Source: an uncultured Lachnospiraceae bacterium
GTDB taxonomy: Bacteria; Bacillota; Clostridia; Lachnospirales; Lachnospiraceae
Assembly: GCA_910579935.1 (NCBI GenBank)
Contig: CAJTVQ010000018.1
Coordinates: 1 to 64,000, forward strand
DNA: 64,000 bases
Reading direction: 5' to 3'
Position numbers and translations under genes: made by a program. The notes under the pieces were generated by a model. The model was given only the letters and a program-made list of their open reading frames with translations. It ran no database searches and was not told the origin of the DNA. Position 1 is the first letter of the stretch; the number at the start of each line of letters is the position of its first letter. This document shows positions 1 to 8,418 of the stretch, piece after piece.

Positions 1-55
1 GTTCATTTCCTGTACTAATCTTGTATAGGGCAATTTCATATAATCTTTAACTTCC

Positions 56-1145
56 ATGCTTCAGGGCGGTTATCTCTACCGTATGAAGAAAGACGGCTCC
101 GGAAAAGAAGTACTGATGGCAGATGCAGGGGGCTTTACGCTTGCTGCGGCAGATGGTTCAGACGTTATGTATGATGGGAATATTTATTGCGGATATCATC
201 GGAAGGGAGAAGCGGGCAGGAAACGACCATCGTTATGCAGTATGACCTTGACGGTAAAAACGGGAAAGAGATAGCCGGATTCGATTTTTATGGGGATATT
301 CTCATAGGCGGGGACAGGATTTACTGCTATACCGTTTACGGCGGGGAAGCGGGAAGAATCAGTATGTACACACTGTGGGATAACAAACGGGTATCGCTTC
401 CAAATATGAATCTGACCGATTACTGTATTTATAAAGGAACCCTGTACGGGCTCAGGGAAACCGCGGATGAGGAAAGACATCTGACAGAAATCTACGCACT
501 GGAATATGATAAACTGGACCGCCGGACAATGGAATGAAAAAAGGTATTGGATAGCGGTATGGACAGCAGCAACAGCAGTAACAGCTATCTCAGCAGCGGA
601 AAACTTGCAGACATTTATGCCACAGAACAGGGGATTTTTCTGCGGAAATTTATTTCTTCAGAAGAAGGCGTGAGATGGTTTTTTGTAGAAAAAAATTGAA
701 GGGTACCGGGAAATTAACGGATATTTTCAAAAGGCTTACCAGGAAGCATTAGAGCATAAAAAAGATTTTTTTGACATGGTGAATGAGGAAAAAGAAAAGG
801 GGGACTTATACAGACTGGTTTGAAGGTGCGTATTATCGTTATGTTTATATCGGGGAAGAATATATTACCGTAGAGATGTACCAGCGCGGCTGGTCGGGCG
901 GAATACGGGGATGGAATTTGGAAGAACCGGTGACATTTGAGCGGAAGACCGGAAAAGCTGTTCCGCTGGAAACGTTCTTCAAAGGAACGCAGGAGGAAGC
1001 AGTGGCAGAAGTGACGGCGTCTGTTTATAAATATATGGAACCGGAACAGTTTTTTCTCTTTCCGGAGGGGATCGGGATATACTATGAAAGATATGCCATT
1101 GATTCCGGTGCGGCAGGGGATTGTCTGTTTATTGTCCCGTTTTGA
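56..1145 (+). pseudogene. Degraded DUF5050-like / RsiV-type (DUF3298) protein
   Basis: Pieces of one protein lie in successive reading frames. The first two (to about 225, then 225-534) resemble the repeated strands of DUF5050-type beta-propeller proteins, with repeats such as DGKNGKEIAGFDFYGD. An in-frame TGA at 535-537 is followed by more readable sequence up to about 699. A piece reading KIEGYREINGYFQKAYQEALEH needs a shift at a poly-A run near 690. A last piece (about 783-1145, GAYYRYVYIGEEY through FFKGTQEE) looks like the C-terminal DUF3298 domain of RsiV-type anti-sigma factors. At least three frameshifts and one stop break the gene, several in A or G runs. The 5' end may lie left of the window. 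The family assignment is by resemblance only; the broken state is seen directly. Confidence 0.65.
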
Positions 1146-1263
1146 GCAGTTTGTTCTCCGACCAATGTCATTCACTAAGCGTCATGGCACTCCGGCTGAA
1201 GCATAAGCGGATGCCATTGGTTTTCATTCCGTTTCTTCTGTTTCCAACACAGCGCTTCCGTTT

Positions 1264-1872
1264 TCATATCGTTAAATAATTCAATGCCCCAGAAGGAGTC
1301 CCCGTACCTTTTTCCAAAAGGGAAATCAGTCCGCGGAGGGTTTCTTCGATTTCCTCCGGTGTGGAGGGAACAAGGGTATTGTCCAGTTTTACAGTCAGTA
1401 CAATTAAGACGATTTCCGCAAGGGCAGCCGGATGATCAAACAAAATATCATGGTTTTCAATTCCCTGACGGATAATTTCTGTCAGGGCTGGTTTCAGTTC
1501 GGAAATCAGATGGTTCATATATTTGTGGTGAATAAAGGATTTTTCCTGCGCATCCGCAGGAACCGGGTCGCTTCTTCTTAAAAATTCCGAGGAGGAAAAG
1601 GTGCAGGCCTGAAAGATCATTGCCATACGGGTAAAGGGAGAGATGTCGGTCTGGGCGGCAAGATTTTTTGCCGTTTCCAGGGGCTTTTGATAATTGCGCT
1701 GGATAAGCGCCTCGAAAATGGCATCTTTGGAGGGAAAGTAATAATATATGCTGCCTTTTCCCATACCGGCAGTCTGTGCGATTTCACTGACGGAAATTGT
1801 CTGTAATTTCTTGTTGACCAATAATTCCTGAAGCGCATCTAAAATTTTTTCATATTTCAACTGGTTCGACAT
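1264..1872 (-). CDS. TetR/AcrR-family transcriptional repressor
   Basis: This 202-residue protein has an N-terminal TetR helix-turn-helix (residues about 8-55, including ISVSEIAQTAGMGKGSIYYYFPSKDAIF) and a longer helical ligand-binding domain with no recognisable specificity. The ATG at 1872 is chosen because AGGAAGGCGG lies just upstream; a longer in-frame extension to 1953 would place the promoter inside the gene. It is divergent from the operon starting at 2184. Two GACC-N3-GGTC palindromes lie in the shared intergenic region, so it most likely represses that operon. The ligand is unknown, but the lipid-handling nature of the target genes suggests an acyl compound (inference). Confidence 0.92.
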   Translation of the reverse strand: MSNQLKYEKILDALQELLVNKKLQTISVSEIAQTAGMGKGSIYYYFPSKDAIFEALIQRNYQKPLETAKNLAAQTDISPFTRMAMIFQACTFSSSEFLRRSDPVPADAQEKSFIHHKYMNHLISELKPALTEIIRQGIENHDILFDHPAALAEIVLIVLTVKLDNTLVPSTPEEIEETLRGLISLLEKGTGTPSGALNYLTI

Positions 1873-1937
1873 AAGTACCGCCTTCCTGTCCTGTTGTTGC
1901 CGAAACCGGATGGTTTTTATCCGGATAGTTATGTTAC

Positions 1938-1967
1938 AGTATAGCACAGACACCAGGGGGATAACAA
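1938..1967 (-). promoter_or_regulatory. Promoter of the TetR gene
   Basis: On the minus strand TTGTTA and TATACT are separated by 18 bp. The -10 lies about 65 bp upstream of the TetR start codon. The nearest palindromic operator is about 60 bp further away, so strong autorepression through it is not obvious. Confidence 0.55.
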
Positions 1968-2024
1968 TGGGAAATGTTATAAAAATAGAAGCAGATAAAA
2001 ATAAAAATTTATGAGAAATTCTAT

Positions 2025-2052
2025 TGACCGTTGGTCGAAAAGGTGTTAATTT
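2025..2052 (+). promoter_or_regulatory. Promoter of the 2184-6792 operon
   Basis: TTGACC (2025-2030) and TAATTT (2047-2052) are separated by 16 bp. The -35 box sits inside the first TetR-type palindrome (2026-2036), and the second palindrome falls just downstream of the expected transcription start. This is classic geometry for repression. Confidence 0.5.
2026..2036. promoter_or_regulatory. TetR-type operator, site 1
   Basis: The 11-bp palindrome GACC-GTT-GGTC overlaps the -35 region of the operon promoter. The same GACC-N3-GGTC form recurs 43 bp downstream, about four helical turns away. Confidence 0.65.
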
Positions 2053-2067
2053 TAATTTAAAGATAGT

Positions 2068-2080
2068 CGACCATCGGTCG
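2068..2080. promoter_or_regulatory. TetR-type operator, site 2
   Basis: The palindrome CGACC-ATC-GGTCG has the same arms as the site centred at 2031. It lies between the predicted transcription start and the first gene. Confidence 0.65.
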
Positions 2081-2081
2081 A

Positions 2082-2183
2082 AATGGATTTAACAAAGCAG
2101 AAACGGCAAAAAAAGGAAAACAAAAAGAAACCCAAAAACAAACAAATTAAAACCAGCAGGAATGGGAAAACAGGAGGAAAGTT
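2082..2183 (+). other. A-rich, T-poor 5' leader of the lipid operon
   Basis: From about 2090 to the ribosome binding site the strand is almost devoid of T and rich in A, with short G or C interruptions. Such a leader would be unstructured. It ends in AGGAGG ahead of the SCP2 gene. No riboswitch or small ORF is evident. Confidence 0.4.
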
Positions 2184-2525
2184 ATGAAGTATGCGGAATT
2201 TTTTTCGATGATAAAGGGACAGTTTATGGGGGCGGACGTCAGTGATGTGAAGGAGCACCTGGCGTACCAGTTCAACATAACGGGGGAAGCCGAAGGAATT
2301 TTCTATGTGGAAGTGAAAGACGGACAGCTGTTTGTGGAACCTTATGAGTATTATGACCGGGATGCCATTTTCATCTGCGAAGCGGATACGCTGATGAAGA
2401 TTGCAGACGGCAAACTGGATCCGATCCTTGCCGTAACACTGCAGAAACTGCGGGTGGAAGGAAACATTGATAAAGCATTGAAATTCAAGGAACTGGTGGA
2501 TAAGAAAAAGAACAAAAAGAAATAG
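2184..2525 (+). CDS. SCP2 sterol-binding-fold protein
   Basis: This small protein of 113 residues matches the SCP-2/SCPx fold. It has a beta-rich middle (FNITGEAEGIFYVEVKDGQLFVEP), a hydrophobic helix with a low-affinity lipid-pocket pattern (ADTLMKIADGKLDPILAVTLQKLRVEGN) and a lysine-rich tail. Stand-alone SCP2 proteins bind lipids or acyl chains non-enzymatically. AGGAGG lies just before the ATG. It is the first gene of the TetR-controlled operon, 53 bp ahead of the hydrolase gene. A role in presenting a lipid substrate or product to the downstream enzymes is inference. Confidence 0.85.
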   Translation: MKYAEFFSMIKGQFMGADVSDVKEHLAYQFNITGEAEGIFYVEVKDGQLFVEPYEYYDRDAIFICEADTLMKIADGKLDPILAVTLQKLRVEGNIDKALKFKELVDKKKNKKK

Positions 2526-2578
2526 AAAAAGAAGTAAAAAGTCATTGGAATGTTACTGGAATCAGGAAGGGAGAAACC

Positions 2579-3520
2579 ATGGGAAAATTATTAAAAGGAG
2601 CGGCATTTTGTCTCGGGCTGCTGACTGTGGCAGAGGCAGGCGGTTCGGCTTATTTTTACCGCAGGACAATGAAGCGGAACAACGCCAAACAGGAACGTAC
2701 GATAAAAATGTCAGGGACAGACTGGGACCGGTACCGGCCTATGATAAGAGAAAGGAAAGAGGTTATGCTGGCGCAGCCTCATGAATATGTGAATATCCGT
2801 TCGGATGACGGTCTGAGGCTCCATGCCACCTATTTTCCAAACGGGGAAACGAATAAGGTGGTGATCTGTTTCCATGGCTATACCAGCGAGGGAATGAATG
2901 ATTACATAGGACTTTCCGATTATTACTTAAAGAACGGCTACCGGATGCTGCTGCCGGATGCAAGGGCACATGGCAGCAGTGGGGGAGAGTATATCGGCTT
3001 CGGGTGTCTGGACCGTTACGATGCCCTGGGATGGATTCGGTGGGTCGTGGATAAATGCGGGGAAGATGTACAGATTTTCCTCCATGGGACTTCCATGGGA
3101 GGGGCAACGGTACTGATGACCGGCGGGCTGGAACTTCCGGAGCAGGTGAAGGGAATCATTTCGGACTGCGGGTTTACGTCGCCGAAGGAAGTATTTACCC
3201 ATGTGCTCCATTCCATGTACCATCTTCCGGCATTTCCGATGATCCAGATCGCGGATGCCGTAAACAGGAAAAAGGCGGGCTATGGTCTGGATGAGTGCAA
3301 TGCGGCGAGGGAAGCGGAAAAGATCAGGATACCGGTTCTGCTCATCCATGGAGATGCAGATACCTTTGTACCATGCAGCATGTGTCAGAAAATATATGAA
3401 AACTGCGCTTCGGCTAAACAGCTGATCGTGGAAGGGGCAGGACATGCGGAGAGCTACTATAAAGACAGGAAAGCCTATGAAAAGGCTTTGGATGATTTCC
3501 TGGGAGGAATTATAAAATGA
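2579..3520 (+). CDS. Membrane-anchored alpha/beta hydrolase
   Basis: The protein has 313 residues. An N-terminal hydrophobic segment (about 7-26) suggests a membrane anchor or uncleaved signal. It is followed by an alpha/beta hydrolase fold: oxyanion-hole HG (residues 99-100, in CFHGYTSEG), nucleophile elbow GTSMG with Ser172, acid in HGDADTFVP (Asp259 or Asp261) and His289 in EGAGHAE, so the triad is complete. It belongs to the serine aminopeptidase/BAAT-like group. In this operon it could release an acyl chain from the carrier protein as a type II thioesterase, or hydrolyse a lipid ester; both are inference. Its stop overlaps the next gene as ATGA, implying translational coupling. Confidence 0.88.
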   Translation: MGKLLKGAAFCLGLLTVAEAGGSAYFYRRTMKRNNAKQERTIKMSGTDWDRYRPMIRERKEVMLAQPHEYVNIRSDDGLRLHATYFPNGETNKVVICFHGYTSEGMNDYIGLSDYYLKNGYRMLLPDARAHGSSGGEYIGFGCLDRYDALGWIRWVVDKCGEDVQIFLHGTSMGGATVLMTGGLELPEQVKGIISDCGFTSPKEVFTHVLHSMYHLPAFPMIQIADAVNRKKAGYGLDECNAAREAEKIRIPVLLIHGDADTFVPCSMCQKIYENCASAKQLIVEGAGHAESYYKDRKAYEKALDDFLGGIIK

Positions 3521-4920
3521 TGAAAACAAGAAAAGGATATCAGGTGTATCCGCTGACCGTAGCACAGAAATTTCATTTTTATTATCAGAAGTCATGTCCC
3601 AAGAAACAGGTGGTAAATGTGGGAACCAGCCTTACCATTGAGACGGATTTGGACTGGGAAGTATTAAAACAGTGCATTTATAAAGCATATGAGCGCTGTG
3701 AATCCATGCGCCTGCGTTTTGCCCTGGATAAGGAGGGGGAATGCTATCAGTATGTAGTGGATAAGGAAGAACGGGACATTGAATTTGTGGATTTCAGCGG
3801 GAAGACGATGGAAGAGGCGGAAGCAGTGATGCGCGGATGGACGGAAGTGCCTTTTAAATTGGAGGATTCCCCGATGAACCGCATCGTTATGATCCGGACG
3901 CCGGACGGCTACAACGGTCTTTACCTCTTAGTAGACCATCTGACCATGGACGCACAGTCTTTAATCTGTTTTATGAAGGATATCATTGAGCTGTACTGCA
4001 ATATTATGTTTGAGGATGTTCCTTATCCGAAGGATATGGCTTCCTACATTGAACAGGTGAAGAAGGATCTGGCTTATGAAGCGGGATGCAGGGCAAAAGA
4101 CCGTGATATTGAATTTTTCCATAAATTAATTGAAAGTTCCGAACCGATTTTCAACGGCGTGGATGGTCCGGCAAAACTGGAAGCGGAAAAGGAGAAGACA
4201 AAGAATCCCAACCAGCGTGCGGCAGTCAATATCTCGGACTGCGTGGATTCCGCATTGGATATCTTCCATTTGGAAGAAGAACCGACCAAAAGACTGATGG
4301 ATTTCTGCGAAAAATATCATGTGTCCCTGGTCTGCCTGCTGCTTATGGGTCTGCGTACCTATTTCCAGAAGATGAATGGAAATGAGGATGTTTCGATGAA
4401 CACGGCCATTGCAAGAAGGGCGACCCTGATGGAAAAGAAGTCGGGCGGCACGAGAATCCATTCCTTCCCTTTCCGGACGATTATGTCGGAGGATAAGACC
4501 TTTTTGGAAGGCGTATATGAAATCAGGGATAAGCAGAACGAGATGTTCCGCCATGCCAATTATGATCCGGTCGCATATTTCGCCCACCGCAGCAAAATTT
4601 ACAAGACCCGGAGCGGACAGACATACGAATCCCTGGCATTAACTTACCAGCCGCTGACTCTGCAGGAAAAGGGACTGGATAAGCTGGGCGGCATCAGATA
4701 TAAGACCAAATGGTATCCCAACGGTGCAACCCCGCAGGCAATGTACCTGACGGTAATGCACAGGCCGGATGACAACGGACTGGATTTCAATTTTGAACAT
4801 CAGATAAAAGCGGTATCGAAGGAACAGCTGGAATATCTGTATTATTATCTTTGTAAAATTATGTTCAAGGGAACGGAGAATCCGAACCTGACTATTGGTG
4901 AGATCATCCGTCTGATTTAG
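3517..4920 (+). CDS. Stand-alone condensation-domain protein (NRPS C / acyltransferase superfamily)
   Basis: This 467-residue protein matches a complete NRPS condensation or wax-synthase-like acyltransferase fold. It starts with YPLTVAQKFHFYYQ, like the C1 motif. The C3 motif appears as DHLTMDA (residues 140-146); canonical is HHxxxDG, so the catalytic second His and the Asp are kept, while the first His is Asp and the final Gly is Ala. No carrier or adenylation domain is fused. It lies between the hydrolase (4-bp overlap) and a discrete acyl carrier protein. The likely job is joining an acyl group on the carrier to an amine or alcohol acceptor; the substrates are unknown. Confidence 0.85.
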   Translation: MMKTRKGYQVYPLTVAQKFHFYYQKSCPKKQVVNVGTSLTIETDLDWEVLKQCIYKAYERCESMRLRFALDKEGECYQYVVDKEERDIEFVDFSGKTMEEAEAVMRGWTEVPFKLEDSPMNRIVMIRTPDGYNGLYLLVDHLTMDAQSLICFMKDIIELYCNIMFEDVPYPKDMASYIEQVKKDLAYEAGCRAKDRDIEFFHKLIESSEPIFNGVDGPAKLEAEKEKTKNPNQRAAVNISDCVDSALDIFHLEEEPTKRLMDFCEKYHVSLVCLLLMGLRTYFQKMNGNEDVSMNTAIARRATLMEKKSGGTRIHSFPFRTIMSEDKTFLEGVYEIRDKQNEMFRHANYDPVAYFAHRSKIYKTRSGQTYESLALTYQPLTLQEKGLDKLGGIRYKTKWYPNGATPQAMYLTVMHRPDDNGLDFNFEHQIKAVSKEQLEYLYYYLCKIMFKGTENPNLTIGEIIRLI

Positions 4921-4961
4921 CGCGGATACAGAGTTTGGCAGAAAGGAAAAGGAGAATCGTT

Positions 4962-5192
4962 ATGTTTGAAAAACTTGTGGAAGTGATCTGTAATTATGTG
5001 GAAGTGGAGCCGGCCACAGTAAAACCGGAATCCCGCTTTATGGAGGATCTGGGGTTTACTTCGTTTGATTTTATGAGTATGCTGGGAGAACTGGAAGATC
5101 AGTTCGATGTGGAAGTGGATGAACAGGAAGCGGCCAATATCCGCACCGTCGGAGAAGCCGTGGAATATCTGGAGAAACTGTCAGCACAGTAG
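4962..5192 (+). CDS. Discrete acyl/peptidyl carrier protein
   Basis: This acidic four-helix carrier protein has 76 residues. The phosphopantetheine site is EDLGFTSFDFMSML, with the attachment Ser in the TSF position (canonical DSL). The ATG at 4962 follows AAAAGGAGA at good distance; a TTG start at 4935 is unlikely. It differs from a housekeeping fatty-acid ACP in both motif and context, sitting between a condensation protein and an AMP-forming ligase. It presumably carries the acyl or aminoacyl intermediate of this operon. Confidence 0.92.
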   Translation: MFEKLVEVICNYVEVEPATVKPESRFMEDLGFTSFDFMSMLGELEDQFDVEVDEQEAANIRTVGEAVEYLEKLSAQ

Positions 5193-5202
5193 AGACGGGA
5201 GC

Positions 5203-5277
5203 CAGGTTTGTGTCCGCGCTGCGTCCGCAGACCTGAAGATTATTGGTTTTGCGTAACAAAGCAGCGCAGAAATGAGG
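5203..5277 (+). repeat. Recurrent leader (copy A) with hairpin and GAAATGAGG
   Basis: A hairpin (CAGGTTTG 5203-5210 with CAGACCTG 5228-5235, enclosing TCCGC repeats) is followed by GCGCAGAAATGAGG at 5264-5277, ending 6 nt before the ligase ATG. The same tail precedes leuD, ruvB, coaD and an ACT-domain gene. A similar hairpin precedes leuD. Confidence 0.5.
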
Positions 5278-5283
5278 AATATT

Positions 5284-6792
5284 ATGGTTTACAGTACAAT
5301 TCGTGAGATTCTGGTACAGACACAGCAGCGTTACGGAGCAGAGGATGCCATCCGATATAAGGTAAAAAAAGATACGGTGGAAGCGAAGACCTATACCCAG
5401 CTGCGGGAAGACAGTGAAAGTTTTTCCCGTGTTTTGGAGGCACTGGGTGAGAAGGGCAGCCATGTGGCCGTGATTGGCGCCACATCCTATGGGTGGCTGG
5501 TATCTTATTTCGGCATTGTCAACAGCGGAAGTGTGGCTGTACCGCTGGATGCGGGGCTTCCTGCAGAGGAAGTCTGTGAATTGATCGACAGGGCGGATGT
5601 GACGGTGCTGGTGGCGGATGAAATCCGCAAGGATGTCATGGATATCGTAAAAGACAGATGTCCGAAGTTAAAATTCCTGATTTCCATGCAGAAGGAAGCC
5701 GGCGATGAGGAGGCGCTATCCCTGTGGCAGCTGGTGGAAGAACACAGGGGGGCCTTTGATTTTGCGCCCGATGCGGACGCCCTCTGCACGATCATGTTCA
5801 CTTCCGGCACCACAGGAAAGAGCAAAGGGGTTATGCTGACCCAGCGCAATATGGCGGAAAACGCCACCTGTCTGGATATGAAGATTCCCGAGCGGACGGT
5901 GATTCTGACCGTACTTCCCATCCATCATGCCTATTGCCTGAGCATGGATATTTTAAAAGGAATTTCGCTGGGAAGCATTATATGCATCAATGATTCCCTG
6001 CTGCGTGTGGCAAAGAATATCAAACTGTTCCAGCCCAATATGATACTGATGGTGCCGCTTATGATAGAGACGATAGCCAAAAAGCTGGAGGAAAGCGCAT
6101 GGCTGCCGCCTGCGATGGTGAAAGCAAAGGTATTCGGCAAGCAGTTCCATACCATTTGCAGCGGCGGGGCTTATTTGAACCCGGCATATATTGATCTGTA
6201 TGCCCGTTACGGCATTACCATACAGCAGGGCTACGGAATGACGGAGTGTGCTCCGGTCATCAGTACGAATTTAAGCTGGAACATCCGCAAGGATTCCGTG
6301 GGACAGCTGCTTCCCAACTGTGAAGCGAAAACCGTGGACGAGGAGTTGTGGGTACGGGGCAGCAGCGTCATGATGGGATATTACAAAATGCCGGAAGAAA
6401 CCGCACAGACACTGGAGGATGGCTGGCTGAAAACGGGAGATTTAGGTTATGCGGATGCGGATGGGTTTGTGTACCTGACAGGACGGAAGAAAAATCTGAT
6501 CATTACGAAAAACGGGGAAAATGTCTCTCCGGAGGAATTGGAGAATAAGCTGGGAGAGCAGCGTCTGGTGCAGGAAGTCCTTGTACGGGAAAACGAGGGC
6601 GTGATCGAAGCAGAGATTTTTCCTGATCATGAATATGCGAAAAAGAAACGGATCAGTGATATCCGCAAGGCACTGCAGGAAATCATTGATGCCTATAATC
6701 AGGGGGCACCGGCTTATAAGAAGATATACGGACTAAAGGTGCGGGAGACGGAATTTGAGAAAACACCGTCTAAGAAGATTAGGCGGTATTGA
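5284..6792 (+). CDS. AMP-forming acyl/aminoacyl ligase (ANL superfamily)
   Basis: The protein has 502 residues and all adenylate-forming motifs: P-loop TSGTTGKSKG (173-182), QGYGMTE (315-321), GDLGYADADGF (385-395), GRKKN hinge region (400-404) and the C-terminal catalytic Lys in TPSKKI (about 497). It resembles long-chain acyl-CoA synthetases and stand-alone adenylation domains, and most likely loads the discrete carrier protein encoded upstream. Its substrate cannot be read from the motifs. The ATG at 5284 is preferred because the GAGG core is 6 nt upstream, as in four other genes with this leader; an in-frame ATG at 5272 would lie inside that leader. It is the last gene of the operon. Confidence 0.88.
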   Translation: MVYSTIREILVQTQQRYGAEDAIRYKVKKDTVEAKTYTQLREDSESFSRVLEALGEKGSHVAVIGATSYGWLVSYFGIVNSGSVAVPLDAGLPAEEVCELIDRADVTVLVADEIRKDVMDIVKDRCPKLKFLISMQKEAGDEEALSLWQLVEEHRGAFDFAPDADALCTIMFTSGTTGKSKGVMLTQRNMAENATCLDMKIPERTVILTVLPIHHAYCLSMDILKGISLGSIICINDSLLRVAKNIKLFQPNMILMVPLMIETIAKKLEESAWLPPAMVKAKVFGKQFHTICSGGAYLNPAYIDLYARYGITIQQGYGMTECAPVISTNLSWNIRKDSVGQLLPNCEAKTVDEELWVRGSSVMMGYYKMPEETAQTLEDGWLKTGDLGYADADGFVYLTGRKKNLIITKNGENVSPEELENKLGEQRLVQEVLVRENEGVIEAEIFPDHEYAKKKRISDIRKALQEIIDAYNQGAPAYKKIYGLKVRETEFEKTPSKKIRRY

Positions 6793-6839
6793 TGGATGGC
6801 ATAATTCTACTGACTTTTCAGGAAGGCTATGATAAAATG

Positions 6840-6890
6840 GCAGCAGGAGATATTCTCCGGCTGCTATTTGCAGTGCGCTTTCCGGCGCAC
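6840..6890. terminator. Two adjacent hairpins after the lipid operon
   Basis: GCAGC-A-GGAGA pairs with TCTCC-G-GCTGC (6840-6864), then GTGCGC pairs with GCGCAC (6873-6890). Neither has a proper U tract, so termination is possible but not certain. Confidence 0.4.
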
Positions 6891-6930
6891 GTTCCTAAAG
6901 GGCATAGGCTGGAAGAAAAAGGAGGATGGC

Positions 6931-7799
6931 ATGGCATTGTATCTGAATTCAAACTCGGCATATGAAAATTTTAAGATGCTGGCAAATGATAGTTTTTTTT
7001 GTGGATAAATCGGATATTATCGAAAAAAAAAGCAGATGCATCAATACAAAGAACCGGTATCTCTGCATCACAAAGCAGCGCCGCTTTGGAAAGACATCCG
7101 TACTGAATATGCTTGGCGCATATTATGGTAAGGCATATGCTTCACAAGCATTACTCGATGGGTTAAAAGTCAGCAAAAGTGAAGGATATACGGTTCATTT
7201 AAATAAATATAAGTTTAAACATTATTCCGGTGAATAATAGCAGTTATGAGGACTATCTGACACGGATAAATGATCTGCTGATAGAAGATATCAGGGAAGC
7301 ATACCCCGAATGGCGGGAAAAAGAGTTTCAGAATGCATCTGATATTTTAAGCGTTACAGAGGACAAGTTTATCTTTATCATTGATGAATGGGGTTACATT
7401 TTCAGTCATGAGCTGTTTCGGGAACATCAGGGGGATTTTTTGGAATATTTAAGGGATTTGTTCAAAGACAGACCGTATGTTGAGCTTGTTTATATGACGG
7501 GAGTGCTTCCCATCAAGCAATACAGTACAGGCTCGGCCCTTAATATGTTTGATGAATATACGATGTTGAAAAATACTTTTTTTGCGGAGTATTTTGGCTT
7601 TACGGAGGACGAGACAGAGAAATTGTGCCAGAAACAAGAAGCAATAACGCTGGATGAGATTCGTACATGGTACAATGGTTATTTTATCCAGAAGGGAGCG
7701 AAAATTTATAATCCCCGCTCGGTGGTACTGGCGTTGATGAAATTTGAAAGGGCAGTGAAGGATGATGGGTTTGGCTATGTGGCAGAGCTGCAGAATTGA
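6931..7799 (+). pseudogene. AAA-ATPase-like (PF09820/DUF1703 family) remnant
   Basis: The start ATG GCA TTG (6931) has GGAGG upstream and encodes MALYLNSNSAYENFKMLAND, typical of the widespread AAA-ATPase-like proteins that carry a PD-(D/E)XK-like C-terminal domain. A run of eight T at about 6991 shifts the frame by one; correct reading resumes as FVDKSDIIEK and includes a Walker A-like KQRRFGKTS. A second break occurs near 7230, and the frame then continues (EDKFIFIIDEWG, Walker B region; EIRTWYNGYF). It stops at 7799, far short of the usual 500 or more residues, so the C-terminal domain is missing. It is likely a dead, decaying accessory gene. Confidence 0.8.
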
Positions 7800-7828
7800 A
7801 AGGCTGTGAAAGAATCGGACCGGCTTTT

Positions 7829-8311
7829 TCAAGGGGCAGACGCTTCATCGTCTGCGGGGGCTTCGGTTTCCACAGGCATTTCGCCGTGTAAAACGGCAAG
7901 GATATACACCGCTCGTTTATTTGCCCGCTCATAGTATTCATGGGCAGCCTGGGCGGCGGCATTGTCAAAAGGCTCGCTTTCATATGCCTGATGGAACAGG
8001 GTGACGGCATGGGTCATGTATTCACCGGCCTGGGCGGCAAGGGATTCGTTGACGGCAAATTCCTCCGGAACCGCAAGGGACGCCATCCACGTGAATCGTT
8101 CTTCCAGCCCGTCCAGCGCGGTGAGCAGTTCCGAAACGGAAGTTTCGGACGAGACATCAATAGAATTGATGAGGGTATCATAGGCGGAGAGATCCGCATA
8201 AAAAATTTCCATGTTTGCTTTGTATTCTTCCAGCTCTTTATCCGTCCCGCATCCGGTGAGGAACGTCAGGATAAGAATGACGGACAGTAGGTATGGGATT
8301 CTGTATTTCAA
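7829..8311 (-). CDS. Putative lipoprotein
   Basis: This 160-residue protein has a lipoprotein signal: a basic start (KYR), a hydrophobic core (LLSVILILTF) and lipobox LTGC (Cys about residue 21). The mature part is helical and acidic, rich in Ala and Glu, with no domain I recognise. A TTG start at 8311 is chosen because AGGAGG sits 7 nt upstream; an in-frame ATG at 8344 would put that ribosome binding site inside the gene. It is transcribed alone, divergent from metH, and probably faces the outside of the membrane. Function unknown. Confidence 0.8.
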   Translation of the reverse strand: MKYRIPYLLSVILILTFLTGCGTDKELEEYKANMEIFYADLSAYDTLINSIDVSSETSVSELLTALDGLEERFTWMASLAVPEEFAVNESLAAQAGEYMTHAVTLFHQAYESEPFDNAAAQAAHEYYERANKRAVYILAVLHGEMPVETEAPADDEASAP

Positions 8312-8363
8312 GGGATTCCTCCTGTTGTATGTTCCGTTTTCCAATCATATTTCCAACATTCAG

Positions 8364-8392
8364 ATTATAGCATATTTTTTGGGGAATCACAA
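8364..8392 (-). promoter_or_regulatory. Promoter of the lipoprotein gene
   Basis: On the minus strand TTGTGA (8392-8387) and TATAAT (8369-8364) have a 17-bp spacer, about 50 bp upstream of the TTG start. Confidence 0.65.
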
Positions 8393-8418
8393 TGTCATAT
8401 GGCAAAGGTATCAGGCTA

